Shown: positions 20,591 to 28,962, numbered from the stretch's first letter. The stretch: DNA of 64,000 nucleotides from Mycolicibacterium mucogenicum DSM 44124 (GCF_005670685.2 NZ_CP062008.1:3906001-3970000); one strand, 5' to 3'. The notes: generated by a model from the letters alone, not told the origin. Program-made: numbers and translations.

Positions 20591-21840
20591 TCCTCTGGTT
20601 TGGGGTGTGAGCCGCGGGGCTTTCCGTTGCCGACGTAGGTCACTCCTGGTGCGGCCCGGGTGTGCTCGATGAGGATCTCGCCGTCGAGGTCGGCGACGAT
20701 GATTTTGTCGCCGTCGGTAGCGACCAAGACCTCTTGGAGGCCGTATCGGCCCCCGACTTTGTAGATGACCCCGGCGAGCATGAATGTGCCGGCGGTGGTC
20801 AGCGTGCGGATGCTGGTGCTGGCCGGTAGCGCTGGTACGGGCTGAAGCTGCTTGATTGTGGCCGCGATGAGCAACGGCGCGTCGGGCTGCGGGCGGGGCG
20901 GGGCGGCCTTGGCGGTCGCTTCCCACGCGGTCTGCGGGGTGACGCGGCCGGGGAGACCTTGGTGGGGTCGTTCGGTGTTGTAGATGTGGTCGAATTTGTC
21001 GACCTGGGCTTGTAGTTCGGCGAGGCTCTCGGCGAGGGGCTGTTGGTCGAGGTAGCGGAACAGGGTTTGGTGGAATCGTTCGTTTTTGCCCTGGGTGGTC
21101 GGCTTGTAGGGCTTGCCGGTGATCGCTTCGGTTCCCAGCGCCGCAACGTGTTTGACGAGTTTGCCGACCAATCCACGGCGCGAAAGGTTCAGCGCCGCCC
21201 CGTTGTCAGTGAGTAGTCGTTGGGGTACCCCGTGAGCGGCCACGGCCTTGTCGAAGACGGCGATCGCGGCTTCGGCGGTCTCGCTCCGGGCAACGTGCGA
21301 GGCCACGGCATAGCGGGAGTGATCATCAATGAGCTGGAAGATCACGCACGTACGTCCACCGACCAGGACGTACTCGGTGGCATCGAGTTGCCAGCAGGCG
21401 TTGGGGGCGGGATAGACGAACCGTCGCCACGCCGAGCGGGGTTTCTTCTTCGGCTCCTTACGGGCCACTCCAGCTTGGCGGAAGACGCGGGCCAGGGCTG
21501 CTGTGGAGGGGACCTGGTCCAGGCCCATCGCGCGCATCTTGTCGTGCACACTGATCGGCCCGCAGTCCAAACCGGAGGATTCCAGAGCCTTACGCACCGC
21601 GATGGCCTGCTCCTTGACCTCATCACCAAGTGTCGACGGACTCGACTTCGGTCGCCGGGTCCTCGGTTCAAGCACCGCAGCCTGACCATCTGTCACGGCC
21701 CGTTTACGTAACGCGTAGAACGACTTTCGAGAAATTCCATGCTCGACGCAGAACGTCGAGACCGCCCCACGAGGCGCGTCATCGGGCCACTGCGCGATCG
21801 CCAGACGGACACGAGGATCGATGGGTTCATTGACAGCCAC
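20572..21840 (-). CDS. IS481-family DDE transposase
   Basis: A 422-aa transposase with an N-terminal helix-turn-helix region (about 20-70) and an rve-type integrase core. Candidate catalytic residues are D153 in WQLDATEY, D212 in LLTDNGAAL and E254 in GKNERFHQT. The motif TERPHQGL follows, typical of the family. The protein extends almost to the left end of the element. No frameshift is present, so it is likely functional. Confidence 0.92.
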   Translation of the reverse strand: MAVNEPIDPRVRLAIAQWPDDAPRGAVSTFCVEHGISRKSFYALRKRAVTDGQAAVLEPRTRRPKSSPSTLGDEVKEQAIAVRKALESSGLDCGPISVHDKMRAMGLDQVPSTAALARVFRQAGVARKEPKKKPRSAWRRFVYPAPNACWQLDATEYVLVGGRTCVIFQLIDDHSRYAVASHVARSETAEAAIAVFDKAVAAHGVPQRLLTDNGAALNLSRRGLVGKLVKHVAALGTEAITGKPYKPTTQGKNERFHQTLFRYLDQQPLAESLAELQAQVDKFDHIYNTERPHQGLPGRVTPQTAWEATAKAAPPRPQPDAPLLIAATIKQLQPVPALPASTSIRTLTTAGTFMLAGVIYKVGGRYGLQEVLVATDGDKIIVADLDGEILIEHTRAAPGVTYVGNGKPRGSHPKPEETLPMS

Positions 21841-21937
21841 CGCCCGAGCCTGGTGGCAGAAGTGTCACCACCAAGACCACCGGAACTGTCACCGATGTCC
21901 TGATGCAGAACTGTCACCGATGTCCTGAGACATAACA

Positions 21938-21954
21938 CCGGGGCGATTCCCATG
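21938..21954. repeat. Target-site duplication, right copy
   Basis: Identical 17-bp copy of 20497-20513. Reading left on the minus strand it still carries an ATG, directly after a -10 and SOS box, and so marks the original start of the interrupted DUF222 locus. Seventeen base pairs is long for IS481 elements. Confidence 0.85.
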
Positions 21955-21958
21955 CCCA

Positions 21959-21980
21959 ATTGTATCGAACATCTGTTCGA
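21959..21980 (-). promoter_or_regulatory. SOS box (LexA site) and -10 of the original DUF222 promoter
   Basis: TCGAAC-ATCT-GTTCGA at 21965-21980 is an exact match to the mycobacterial SOS consensus TCGAACnnnnGTTCGA. On the minus strand it is followed directly by TACAAT (21964-21959), a near-consensus -10, then TGGGC and the pre-insertion ATG at 21953. The original gene was therefore probably a leaderless, LexA-repressed transcript. The IS now separates this promoter from the coding region. Confidence 0.8.
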
Positions 21981-22129
21981 CTCGCAAGGAATTTTCCGAC
22001 CCCACACGACGGTCACGTCCGCCTCATCGGCCACACGCTCGTCGAACTCGCCCCCGGAGCGCGGTACCCACCCGAGTGGTACCCGGTTCCGCCACGAAAC
22101 TGGCCCCTGACAAGCGGCCAATGAGTACC

Positions 22130-22135
22130 TAGCCT
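22130..22135 (+). promoter_or_regulatory. Leaderless -10 element TAGCCT
   Basis: TAGCCT ends 7 nt before ATG 22143, and no Shine-Dalgarno sequence is visible. The same hexamer precedes the starts at 3530 and 50298 with 6-nt spacing. Confidence 0.5.
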
Positions 22136-22142
22136 CGTAATC

Positions 22143-22625
22143 ATGGCGACGGAGTTGGCAGTTGGGCATGCGCGCCAGGTGAGTCTGGCAGGCGTCACTC
22201 TGCCGCCGCGCCTCCAGCAGGCTGACTACCTCGACGTCTTCGATGTCACCGTCGCCGAATCCGACGCGCGTACGCCCGAAACGCTGGCGCGGCAGGCGCT
22301 CGAGCGGTCGGGGCCACCTATCCGCGAGGGAATCCGGTTCGCACACAAGGCGTTTCTGCGGTTTCGGCTCGGACCGGCGGACTCACTACAGCATGTCCTC
22401 GGGTGGCGCATCGCGGAATCGACACCCGATGCAGTTCGCCTGGAGGCCGAATCGCCGCTGATGGAAGGAACTCTGATCCTCCGGCGAGTCAATGCCTCCA
22501 CAGGCCGACTCATCACCGCACTGCACTACAAACATCGGTGGGCTGCGGCGGCAGTCTGGCGAGCCATCGGTCCCATCCACCGCACGGCCGCCCCGTATCT
22601 GATGAACAAGGTGGCCACCCGATGA
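22143..22625 (+). CDS. Uncharacterised SRPBCC/DUF2867-like protein
   Basis: A 160-aa soluble protein with no signal peptide. The pattern of alternating strands (LGWRIAESTPDAVRLEAESPLMEGTLILRRVNASTGRLITALHYKHR) followed by a C-terminal helix (AAAVWRAIGPIHRTAAPYLMNKVA) suggests a START/SRPBCC-like lipid or small-molecule binding fold. No catalytic motif can be recognised. It starts at ATG 22143, supported by a -10 element at leaderless spacing, and its stop overlaps the next SRPBCC-type gene by 4 bp. Confidence 0.65.
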   Translation: MATELAVGHARQVSLAGVTLPPRLQQADYLDVFDVTVAESDARTPETLARQALERSGPPIREGIRFAHKAFLRFRLGPADSLQHVLGWRIAESTPDAVRLEAESPLMEGTLILRRVNASTGRLITALHYKHRWAAAAVWRAIGPIHRTAAPYLMNKVATR

Positions 22626-23116
22626 TCGGTGACCGCTGGGGCGTCACCGACGCTGAGACCCTGGCACGCTACGGCTGCGACGTCTATGTCGCGACGCCTT
22701 CGCTCGAAGCGTGGCGCGGAGTGACGGTAAACACCACCCCAGATCGGCTGTGGCCGTGGGTTGTTCAAGTACGCCTGGCACCGTACTCCTATGACTGGAT
22801 CGACAACCTGGGCCGGCAATCGCCCCACGAGTTGCAGAACCTCAGCGATCCTCGGCCCGGTGATCCGTTCACTGCCAGTGCCGGCCGGCCATTGGGAAAG
22901 GTGCTCGCGGTGGACCACCAGATGCAGTTGACGGCGCAGATCATCGGCGCCCACATGTCGTATCAGCTCACCCCGATCGACGACCACAGAACTCGGTTGG
23001 TGCTGAAAGTTGCTGCGCCACAGTCGTGGCGGCTCGCAGCTCCCCTGCTCAGCGTGAGCGATCTCGTGATGGCGCGGCGGCAGCTACTGAATCTCAAGCA
23101 TCTCGCCGAGATGTAG
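22622..23116 (+). CDS. SRPBCC family protein
   Basis: A 164-aa protein with the helix-grip pattern of SRPBCC/polyketide-cyclase-like proteins: VTVNTTPDRLWPWVVQVR near residue 35, YSYDWIDNLGRQSPHELQ, and a C-terminal helix after SWRLAAPLLSVSDLVMARRQLLNLKHLAEM. DRLWPWV and YSYDWIDN are common in this subfamily. The ATG at 22622 overlaps the preceding stop, so the two SRPBCC-like proteins are co-translated and may act together. Ligand unknown. Confidence 0.75.
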   Translation: MIGDRWGVTDAETLARYGCDVYVATPSLEAWRGVTVNTTPDRLWPWVVQVRLAPYSYDWIDNLGRQSPHELQNLSDPRPGDPFTASAGRPLGKVLAVDHQMQLTAQIIGAHMSYQLTPIDDHRTRLVLKVAAPQSWRLAAPLLSVSDLVMARRQLLNLKHLAEM

Positions 23117-23201
23117 CGCGGACGTCCGGCTCCGACTTTCGCCGCGAAGGCGGCACGCCGCACTGGTTGTGAAACAAGGCGTTTGCGCCCATCATGCTGG
23201 T

Positions 23202-23771
23202 GTGACCGAGTGTGAGAATGCCACGGCCGACGGAGTGCATCCACTTTTGGCGGAGCGGTTCAGCCCACTGTCGTTCAGCCGGGAGGCGACCTTGAGTGAC
23301 GCTCAGGTCGACGTTCTACTCGAGGCCGCCCGGCTGACACCGTCGGCGGGTAACTCCCAGCCCTGGATGTTCATCGTGGGTCGTCGGGACGACCCGGTCC
23401 ACTCACGGATCGCGAGTCACCTGGAACCCAGCTCAGCGCGCTGGGCCGTCGATGCCGCGCTGCTGGTCGTGAATCTGGCTCACATCCTCGTCGAAGACAC
23501 CGACTGGGAGTTCTCCGAATTCGCGCGATACGACCTCGGCCAAGCGGTCGCCCACATGACAATTCAGGGACTTGTCATGGGACTCGGTGCGCATCAGTTC
23601 CGCGCGTTCGATCGTGACGCCGTCGCCCGCGAGTTCGACGTCCCGGCCGCATGGGAGGTGACGTCGATGACGGCTTTGGGACCGATTGGGCGCCCGTCGA
23701 GCGAAAAGACGGATTCCGCCCCGAGCCGCGCGCGATTGTCACGACGCGAAATCACTTGGGCCAGAGCGTAA
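23202..23771 (+). CDS. Nitroreductase-family (FMN) protein
   Basis: About 189 aa. Nitroreductase signatures are FSPLSFSREATLSDAQVDVLLEAARLTPSAGNSQPWMFIVG near the N-terminus (FMN phosphate contacts RF and the S-x-x-N-x-QPW loop) and GQAVAHMTIQGLVMGLGAHQ in the centre. The family reduces quinones, nitro groups or flavins with NAD(P)H. GTG 23202 is chosen over GTG 23169 because the extra 11 residues look non-conserved. The C-terminal tail after GPIGRP is short and Ser/Arg-rich and may be shortened relative to other members. Confidence 0.78.
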   Translation: MTECENATADGVHPLLAERFSPLSFSREATLSDAQVDVLLEAARLTPSAGNSQPWMFIVGRRDDPVHSRIASHLEPSSARWAVDAALLVVNLAHILVEDTDWEFSEFARYDLGQAVAHMTIQGLVMGLGAHQFRAFDRDAVAREFDVPAAWEVTSMTALGPIGRPSSEKTDSAPSRARLSRREITWARA

Positions 23772-23784
23772 CGAACTGAGTCCA

Positions 23785-23976
23785 ATGCTGCTGGCCGCAG
23801 CTCAGCGGTCACCCGTGGAGGTAGCGTTGGGCGGCTTCATCGCGTTCGAAGCGCTCCATGTCGTGTCGCACGTGATCGACCGGGGCCTCGGTGGCCGGCC
23901 GGCCTTCGACATCACGGCCCTCACGATCCTCACGTTTGCCGGAGTCGCCGCGTTGGTCGTCGATCGACGTAACTAG
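23785..23976 (+). CDS. Small predicted membrane protein
   Basis: A 63-aa hydrophobic ORF starting at ATG 23785 (MLLAAAQRSPVEV) with two likely transmembrane segments: ALGGFIAFEALHVVSHVID and ITALTILTFAGVAALVVD. Function is unknown. It ends on CTAG at 23973-23976, which supplies the TAG stop for this gene and, on the other strand, for the enoyl-CoA hydratase. It could be a minor gene or a chance ORF; hydrophobic pattern and placement favour a real gene. Confidence 0.45.
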   Translation: MLLAAAQRSPVEVALGGFIAFEALHVVSHVIDRGLGGRPAFDITALTILTFAGVAALVVDRRN

Positions 23977-24827
23977 CGCTGCACTCGCTGTCTCGCAATC
24001 GATTTGACGTCGACTCCACCGAGGGAGTCGCCACCTATTTCAGCGTTGTGCGCATGGGCGAAGTGGTGCAGCCCGAACACCGCATCCATGCCTGCCCGCA
24101 AGCCCATCTGATCTTCACACTGATTCACCGCGCGTTTCGCCAATGCCAAACCGAACGGCGGCATGGCCGCGATCTGCCGGGCGATGTCGAGAGTGGCCTG
24201 TTCGAGTTCGTGCTTGGGCACCACCCGGTTGACCATCCCAACCTCGTATGCTCGCTCGGCGCTGAACCGGCCCCCGGTGAAGAGGACTTCCTTCGCAAAC
24301 CGAGGGCCGAGGATCCACGGATGAGCAAAGTACTCGACGCCGGGGATTCCCATGCCCACCACGGGATCTGAAAAGAAGGCGTCGCTCGACGCGACGATCA
24401 CGTCACATACCCAGGCCAGCATGAGCCCGCCGGCGATGCATGCTCCTTGCACCATCGCAATGGTCGGCTTCGGGATCTCACGCCAGCGGCGGCACATCCC
24501 GAGGTACACCTCCATTTCGCGTGCGTACCGCTGGTCACCACCTTCCTTATCGACATGATCCCACCAGAGCACCGCCCTGTTGTCGTAAGAGATGTGGTGA
24601 TCGCGGTCGGGCGTACCGATGTCATGACCGGCACTGAAATGATTTCCGCTCCCGGCCAATACGATGACCCGCACGCCCTCGTCAACGACGGCCCGTTCGA
24701 ATGCCGCATCCAGCGCATAGGTCATGCGGGAGTTCTGGGCATTGCGATACTCGGGCCTGTTCATGGTGACCACCGCGACGCCCGCCCTCACTTCATACGT
24801 CACAACATCATCGGCAGCGTTCGTCAT
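23973..24827 (-). CDS. Enoyl-CoA hydratase/isomerase family protein
   Basis: A 284-aa crotonase-fold enzyme that would hydrate or isomerise an acyl-CoA. The oxyanion-hole segments are FSAGHDIGTPD and QGACIAGGLMLAWVCDVIVAS. A bulky insertion (HISYDNRAVLWWDHVDKEGGDQRYAREMEVY) follows the first, as in some mycobacterial EchA paralogues. The start at 24827 is supported by GAAGGAG 6 nt upstream; the longer open frame upstream has no such support. It is divergent from the mce operon and shares a promoter region containing one island motif. It probably belongs to the same regulon. Confidence 0.88.
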   Translation of the reverse strand: MTNAADDVVTYEVRAGVAVVTMNRPEYRNAQNSRMTYALDAAFERAVVDEGVRVIVLAGSGNHFSAGHDIGTPDRDHHISYDNRAVLWWDHVDKEGGDQRYAREMEVYLGMCRRWREIPKPTIAMVQGACIAGGLMLAWVCDVIVASSDAFFSDPVVGMGIPGVEYFAHPWILGPRFAKEVLFTGGRFSAERAYEVGMVNRVVPKHELEQATLDIARQIAAMPPFGLALAKRAVNQCEDQMGLRAGMDAVFGLHHFAHAHNAEIGGDSLGGVDVKSIARQRVQR

Positions 24828-24896
24828 CTCGACTCCTTCGTCACGGCCCCGGTCACTCCCAATGTGCCCGGCCCCGTTGTGGCGTACCGACGGCCG

Positions 24897-24913
24897 CATC
24901 CGCTGAGCGGGAA
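24897..24913 (+). promoter_or_regulatory. Island operator-like motif, site A (mce / enoyl-CoA hydratase)
   Basis: CATCCGCTGAGCGGGAA, centred at 24905, belongs to the ten-site motif family. It is extended to a 25-bp imperfect dyad by outer CCGCAT and ATGCGG arms. It lies 78 bp from the hydratase ATG and 203 bp from yrbEA, in the 280-bp divergent region. ATTCCC (24981) and GGGAAT (25002) form a second inverted repeat further into the mce leader. Confidence 0.65.
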
Positions 24914-25107
24914 TGCGGCAGCTCACACCGCTGACCTCTCGGCTGAGGAAGGCGTAGATCCACTCCGAACGAAGCGGCCCATTCCCGAAATCCCGGTAGG
25001 AGGGAATCGCGATGGCGGGCCCCGAAGCGCGGCTGCCAATCTTCGTCGGTGGGACGTGTCCCGGGTCACATCGACCCGCAGGTCCCGGTAGAGAAACGGA
25101 GTACGTC

Positions 25108-25878
25108 ATGCCGCAGCGATCGTTCGCCGGTCCGTTGCAAGCGGTCGGAGGGCTGTTCGCCATGACGGCCGACGCAGCGAAATTTGCGTTCCGGCGGCCC
25201 GTGCAATGGCGCGAATTCCTTGATCAGTCTTGGTTTGTCGCGCGGGTGTCGCTGGCACCCACACTTCTTGTCGCGATCCCGTTCACCGTATTGGTGTCGT
25301 TCACTCTGAACATCTTGCTCCGCGAACTGGGTGCCGCCGATCTCTCGGGAGCGGGCGCCGCGTTCGGCGCTGTCACACAGGTCGGTCCCATGGTGACGGT
25401 GCTGATCGTGGCCGGCGCCGGCGCGACCGCTATGTGCGCCGATCTCGGATCGCGCACCATCCGGGAAGAGATCGACGCCATGGAGGTGCTCGGCATCAAT
25501 CCCGTGCAGCGGCTGGTGACCCCGCGCATGCTGGCCTCGGGACTCGTCGCACTGCTCCTCAACAGCCTTGTGGTCATCATCGGCATCCTCGGCGGATACC
25601 TGTTCTCGGTATTCGTGCAGGACGTCAATCCCGGCGCGTTCGCCGCCGGCATCACTCTGCTCACCGGTGTTCCCGAGGTCGTCATCTCTTGCGTCAAGGC
25701 GACGCTGTTCGGCCTCATCGCCGGTGTGGTGGCCTGCTACCGCGGACTCACCATCTCCGGTGGCGGCGCCAAAGCGGTCGGCAACGCCGTCAACGAGACC
25801 GTCGTGTACGCGTTCATGTCGCTGTTCGTCGTCAATGTGGTGGTCACCGCCATCGGCATCCAGATGACCACGCGATGA
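25108..25878 (+). CDS. yrbEA: Mce-associated permease YrbEA (YrbE4A-like)
   Basis: A 256-aa MlaE-type permease subunit with about five transmembrane helices, first gene of the mce operon. It would pair with YrbEB and an ATPase encoded elsewhere to power lipid or sterol import. Segments RRPVQWREFLDQSWFVARVSL and IREEIDAMEVLGINPVQRLVTPR (the EExDALxxMG-type coupling region) are very close to what I recall of YrbE4A from the cholesterol importer. ATG 25108 gives the family length and has GGAG 7 nt upstream. An in-frame ATG at 25012 with a strong AGGAGGG would add 32 residues. Confidence 0.92.
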   Translation: MPQRSFAGPLQAVGGLFAMTADAAKFAFRRPVQWREFLDQSWFVARVSLAPTLLVAIPFTVLVSFTLNILLRELGAADLSGAGAAFGAVTQVGPMVTVLIVAGAGATAMCADLGSRTIREEIDAMEVLGINPVQRLVTPRMLASGLVALLLNSLVVIIGILGGYLFSVFVQDVNPGAFAAGITLLTGVPEVVISCVKATLFGLIAGVVACYRGLTISGGGAKAVGNAVNETVVYAFMSLFVVNVVVTAIGIQMTTR

Positions 25879-26735
25879 CCCGCAGCACAGCGCCGCTTCG
25901 GTCCACGTACCCGCGGCTGACACGCGCCGTCCACACACCCGCGAAGATCACCGCCGACATCGGCGATCACATCTTGTTCTACGGTCGGGCGATTGCCGCG
26001 GTGCCCTATGCCGCCGCGCACTACCGACGCGAAGTGATCCGGCTCATTGCTGAAATCAGCATGGGCGCAGGCACGTTGGCGATGATCGGCGGCACCGTGG
26101 TCATCGTCGGATTTCTCACCCTCGCCACGGGCGGCGTCCTGGCGATCCAGGGGTACAGCTCGCTGGGCAACATCGGCATCGAAGCGCTTACCGGATTCCT
26201 GGCCGCATTCATCAACGTCCGAATCTCCGCACCGATTGTCGCCGGCATCGGCCTGGCGGCCACCTTCGGCGCAGGCGTCACCGCCCAGTTGGGCGCGATG
26301 CGGATCAACGAAGAGATCGATGCACTCGAGTCCATGGGCATCCGATCTGTCGAGTACCTTGTCAGCACCCGTATCGCGGCGGGAATGCTTGCGATCACGC
26401 CGCTGTACGCCATCGCGGTGATCCTCTCCTTCGTCGCAAGCCAATTCACCACCGTGGTGCTACTCGGACAGTCCGGCGGCCTGTACAACCACTATTTCGA
26501 CACGTTCCTCAACCCCATCGACCTGCTCTGGTCATTCCTGGAAGCAGTACTGATGGCCTTGGCAATCCTGCTGTTGCACACCTACTACGGCTTCTTCGCC
26601 AGCGGAGGCCCGGCCGGGGTAGGCGTGGCAGTCGGCAATGCCGTCCGCACCTCGCTGATCGTCGTCGTATCCATCACGCTGCTCATCTCGCTGGCCATCT
26701 ACGGGTCCAACGGCAACTTCAATCTCTCTGGCTAA
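25875..26735 (+). CDS. yrbEB: Mce-associated permease YrbEB (YrbE4B-like)
   Basis: A 286-aa second MlaE-type permease subunit, overlapping yrbEA by 4 bp. It has a hydrophilic N-terminus and five hydrophobic helices. GGVLAIQGYSSLGNIGIEALTGFLAAFINVRI and RINEEIDALESMGIRSVEYLVSTR are family signatures, and the C-terminal GNFNLSG is the same as in YrbE4B as I recall it. The similarity places this operon in the mce4 clade. The gap to mceA is 11 bp. Confidence 0.92.
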   Translation: MTRSTAPLRSTYPRLTRAVHTPAKITADIGDHILFYGRAIAAVPYAAAHYRREVIRLIAEISMGAGTLAMIGGTVVIVGFLTLATGGVLAIQGYSSLGNIGIEALTGFLAAFINVRISAPIVAGIGLAATFGAGVTAQLGAMRINEEIDALESMGIRSVEYLVSTRIAAGMLAITPLYAIAVILSFVASQFTTVVLLGQSGGLYNHYFDTFLNPIDLLWSFLEAVLMALAILLLHTYYGFFASGGPAGVGVAVGNAVRTSLIVVVSITLLISLAIYGSNGNFNLSG

Positions 26736-26746
26736 GCAGGCATCGA

Positions 26747-27934
26747 ATGTCACGTGACTCAGTACGTTTGCTCACCGGCTCTGCTGCGCTGGGCCTGGCC
26801 GCCGCGCTCGTCGTCGGAGCCGTTGTGTTGTTCCGAGGTGGCGCGACATCCACGGCATCCGTGACGGTGCTGTCCCCACGGGTGGGCCTGATCATGAACC
26901 CCGACGCCAAGGTGAAACTGCATGGCGCGCAGGTGGGCAAGGTAGCCGCCATCGACGATCTGCCAGACGGAAGCGCTGCCATCCGTCTGGCGATGAATCC
27001 TGACTACCTGCAACTGATTCCGGCGAACACCCGGGTGCAGATCGTGTCGAGCACGGTGTTCGGCGCAAAGTATGTCGACCTCCTCCCACCGGCGGAGCCA
27101 TCTGCTCAGCCGCTGCACGCGGGGCAGGTTCTCGACGCCGGCCACGTCACCGTCGAAATCAACACGGTCTTCGAGCATCTGGTGGACGTGCTGTCCCAGG
27201 TCCAGCCCGAGAAACTCAACGAAACGCTCGGCGCCATGGCGCAGGCGCTGGGCGGTCGCGGCGACAAGCTGGGGCTGACAATGGTCGATTTCGACGCCAT
27301 GCTCACCAAGATCGATCCCAGTCTTCCCAACATGAGCCAGGAAATCGCCACGGCTCCAAAGGTTCTCACCGCATACGCGGACGCCGGCCCCGATCTGATG
27401 AGCGCCGCACGCAGTGCGTCCCAGCTCAGCGACACCATCGTCGAGCGCCAGCAGGACCTCGACACGGTACTGCTGAGCGCCATCGGATTGGCAGACATCG
27501 GCAATGACGTTGTCGGCACCAACAGCAACGCGATCGTCGACACAATGCACGTGTTGGTGCCCACCACCAATCTGACCAATCAATACAACCAAGCGCTCAC
27601 CTGCGCCCTCAAGGGCATGGAGCCACTTGCCATGGGACCGCCGCAACCGCTGCCCGGAATCATGCTGCTGGACTCGTTCCTGCTGGGCACAGAACGCTAC
27701 CGCTACCCCGGCAATCTGCCGAAGGTCGCCGCGTCAGGCGGCCCCCAGTGCATGGGCCTGCCCAACGTGGGATTCGGGCAGCGGCCGCCGTTCGTGGTCA
27801 CCGACATCAACGCCAACCCGGCACAGTACGGAAATCAAGGGATCCTGTTGAACTCCGACGCACTCAAGCAAGCCCTGTTCGGCCCGCTCGACGGGCCGCC
27901 GCGTAACACCGCCCAGACAGGGCAACCAGGATGA
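26747..27934 (+). CDS. mceA: Mce family protein MceA
   Basis: A 395-aa envelope protein with an N-terminal signal anchor (about 9-30), an MlaD/Mce domain (about 35-120, ending AKYVDLLPP) and a helical second half. Six such proteins assemble a hydrophobic shuttle across the periplasm. The domain carries KVKLHGAQVGKVAAIDD and NTRVQIVSSTVFGAKYVDL. It is shorter than Mce4A because it lacks the long proline-rich tail. The end overlaps mceB by 4 bp. Confidence 0.92.
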   Translation: MSRDSVRLLTGSAALGLAAALVVGAVVLFRGGATSTASVTVLSPRVGLIMNPDAKVKLHGAQVGKVAAIDDLPDGSAAIRLAMNPDYLQLIPANTRVQIVSSTVFGAKYVDLLPPAEPSAQPLHAGQVLDAGHVTVEINTVFEHLVDVLSQVQPEKLNETLGAMAQALGGRGDKLGLTMVDFDAMLTKIDPSLPNMSQEIATAPKVLTAYADAGPDLMSAARSASQLSDTIVERQQDLDTVLLSAIGLADIGNDVVGTNSNAIVDTMHVLVPTTNLTNQYNQALTCALKGMEPLAMGPPQPLPGIMLLDSFLLGTERYRYPGNLPKVAASGGPQCMGLPNVGFGQRPPFVVTDINANPAQYGNQGILLNSDALKQALFGPLDGPPRNTAQTGQPG

Positions 27935-28962
27935 CGCGTCACAACCGGACCGCCGTGAAATTCGGTGCCTTCGGCGTCACGATGCTGCTGGTGACCGCAG
28001 CCCTTTTCGCGATCCTCGGTCAGTACCGAACCGGCTCGACAAACACCTACTCGGCCATTTTCACCGACGCATCCAGCCTCAAAGTCGGTGATTCCGTACG
28101 CGTCGCAGGTATCCGGGTCGGAACGGTCAATAACATCGCACTACGCCCTGACAACACGGTGGTTGTAGGTTTCGACGCCGACCGCGACGTCGTCCTGACG
28201 ACCGGAACCAAAGTCGTTGTGCGATACCTCGATCTGGTCGGCAACCGATACCTCGAGCTGGCAGACGGCCCGGGGTCGACAAAAATCCAACAGGCCGGCA
28301 CGCAGATTCCGGCCGAGCGCACGGAACCCGCGTTGGACCTCGACCTGCTACTGGGCGGCCTCAAGCCCGTCATCCAAGGGCTCAATGCCCAGAACGTCAA
28401 CGCGCTGACCAACTCCCTGATTCACATTCTGCAGGGTCAGGGCGGAACAGTGGAATCGCTGATGACTCAAACGACTTCGTTCACGACAGCCCTGGCCGAC
28501 AACGGACAGACCGTTCAGCAGTTGATCGACAACCTGAACACCGTCGTAGCGACAGTCGCCAAGGACGGCGACAAGTTCTCCGGCGCCGTCACGCGCCTGC
28601 AACAGCTGATCACCGGCCTGTCCCAGCAACGTGATCCGATCGGGGAGGCAATCACAGCCCTGGACAACGGAACTGGTTCCCTGTCGGAACTGATGACGCA
28701 GGCCCGCCCACCTCTCGCAGGAACGGTGAACCAGCTCAATCGGATCGCCACACTGCTGGACAACGACAAAGACAAGGCCCGAATGGATCTCGCGCTGCAG
28801 AAGGCGCCCGCCAACTACCGGAAGCTGGTCCGCCTCGGTGCGTACGGCAGCTTCATCAACCAGTATCTGTGCGGCATGAACGTCCGCGTGACAGACCTGC
28901 AGGGCCGTACCGCGTACTTCCCCTGGATCATGCAGAACACCGGCCGCTGCGGGGAACCCTGA
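27931..28962 (+). CDS. mceB: Mce family protein MceB
   Basis: A 343-aa Mce protein with an uncleaved N-terminal hydrophobic helix (about 9-28), then an Mce domain (GDSVRVAGIRVGTVNNIAL, LVGNRYLELADGPG) and a helical coiled-coil-rich region to about 300. The C-terminal CGMNVRVTDLQGRTAYFP followed by a terminal GRCGEP is typical of MceB. It overlaps both neighbours and must be co-translated with mceA and mceC. Confidence 0.92.
   Translation: MTRHNRTAVKFGAFGVTMLLVTAALFAILGQYRTGSTNTYSAIFTDASSLKVGDSVRVAGIRVGTVNNIALRPDNTVVVGFDADRDVVLTTGTKVVVRYLDLVGNRYLELADGPGSTKIQQAGTQIPAERTEPALDLDLLLGGLKPVIQGLNAQNVNALTNSLIHILQGQGGTVESLMTQTTSFTTALADNGQTVQQLIDNLNTVVATVAKDGDKFSGAVTRLQQLITGLSQQRDPIGEAITALDNGTGSLSELMTQARPPLAGTVNQLNRIATLLDNDKDKARMDLALQKAPANYRKLVRLGAYGSFINQYLCGMNVRVTDLQGRTAYFPWIMQNTGRCGEP

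Larger units (their letters stand above)
20514..21937. mobile_element. IS481-family insertion sequence (1424 bp)
   Basis: The element is bounded by the 17-bp duplications and encodes one DDE transposase on the minus strand. The ends are inverted: both begin TG and share (ATGT.TC.GGACATCGGTGACAG)-type sequence that continues through a second copy of the repeat. Each end carries tandem 15-bp units ACATCGGTGACAGTT about 25 bp apart. There are two clear copies plus one degenerate copy on the left (20526, 20551, 20577) and two on the right (21884, 21909). The transposase and termini appear intact, so insertion may be recent. Confidence 0.88.

Noticed and set aside
22403..22621. Possible fusion of the two SRPBCC-like genes
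   Set aside because: They are in different frames with a clean ATGA overlap at 22622-22625, which is normal translational coupling.
23973..25163. Longer version (396 codons) of the enoyl-CoA hydratase starting near 25163
   Set aside because: The additional N-terminal part has no family similarity, overlaps the mce promoter and the yrbEA start, and GAAGGAG directly supports ATG 24827.
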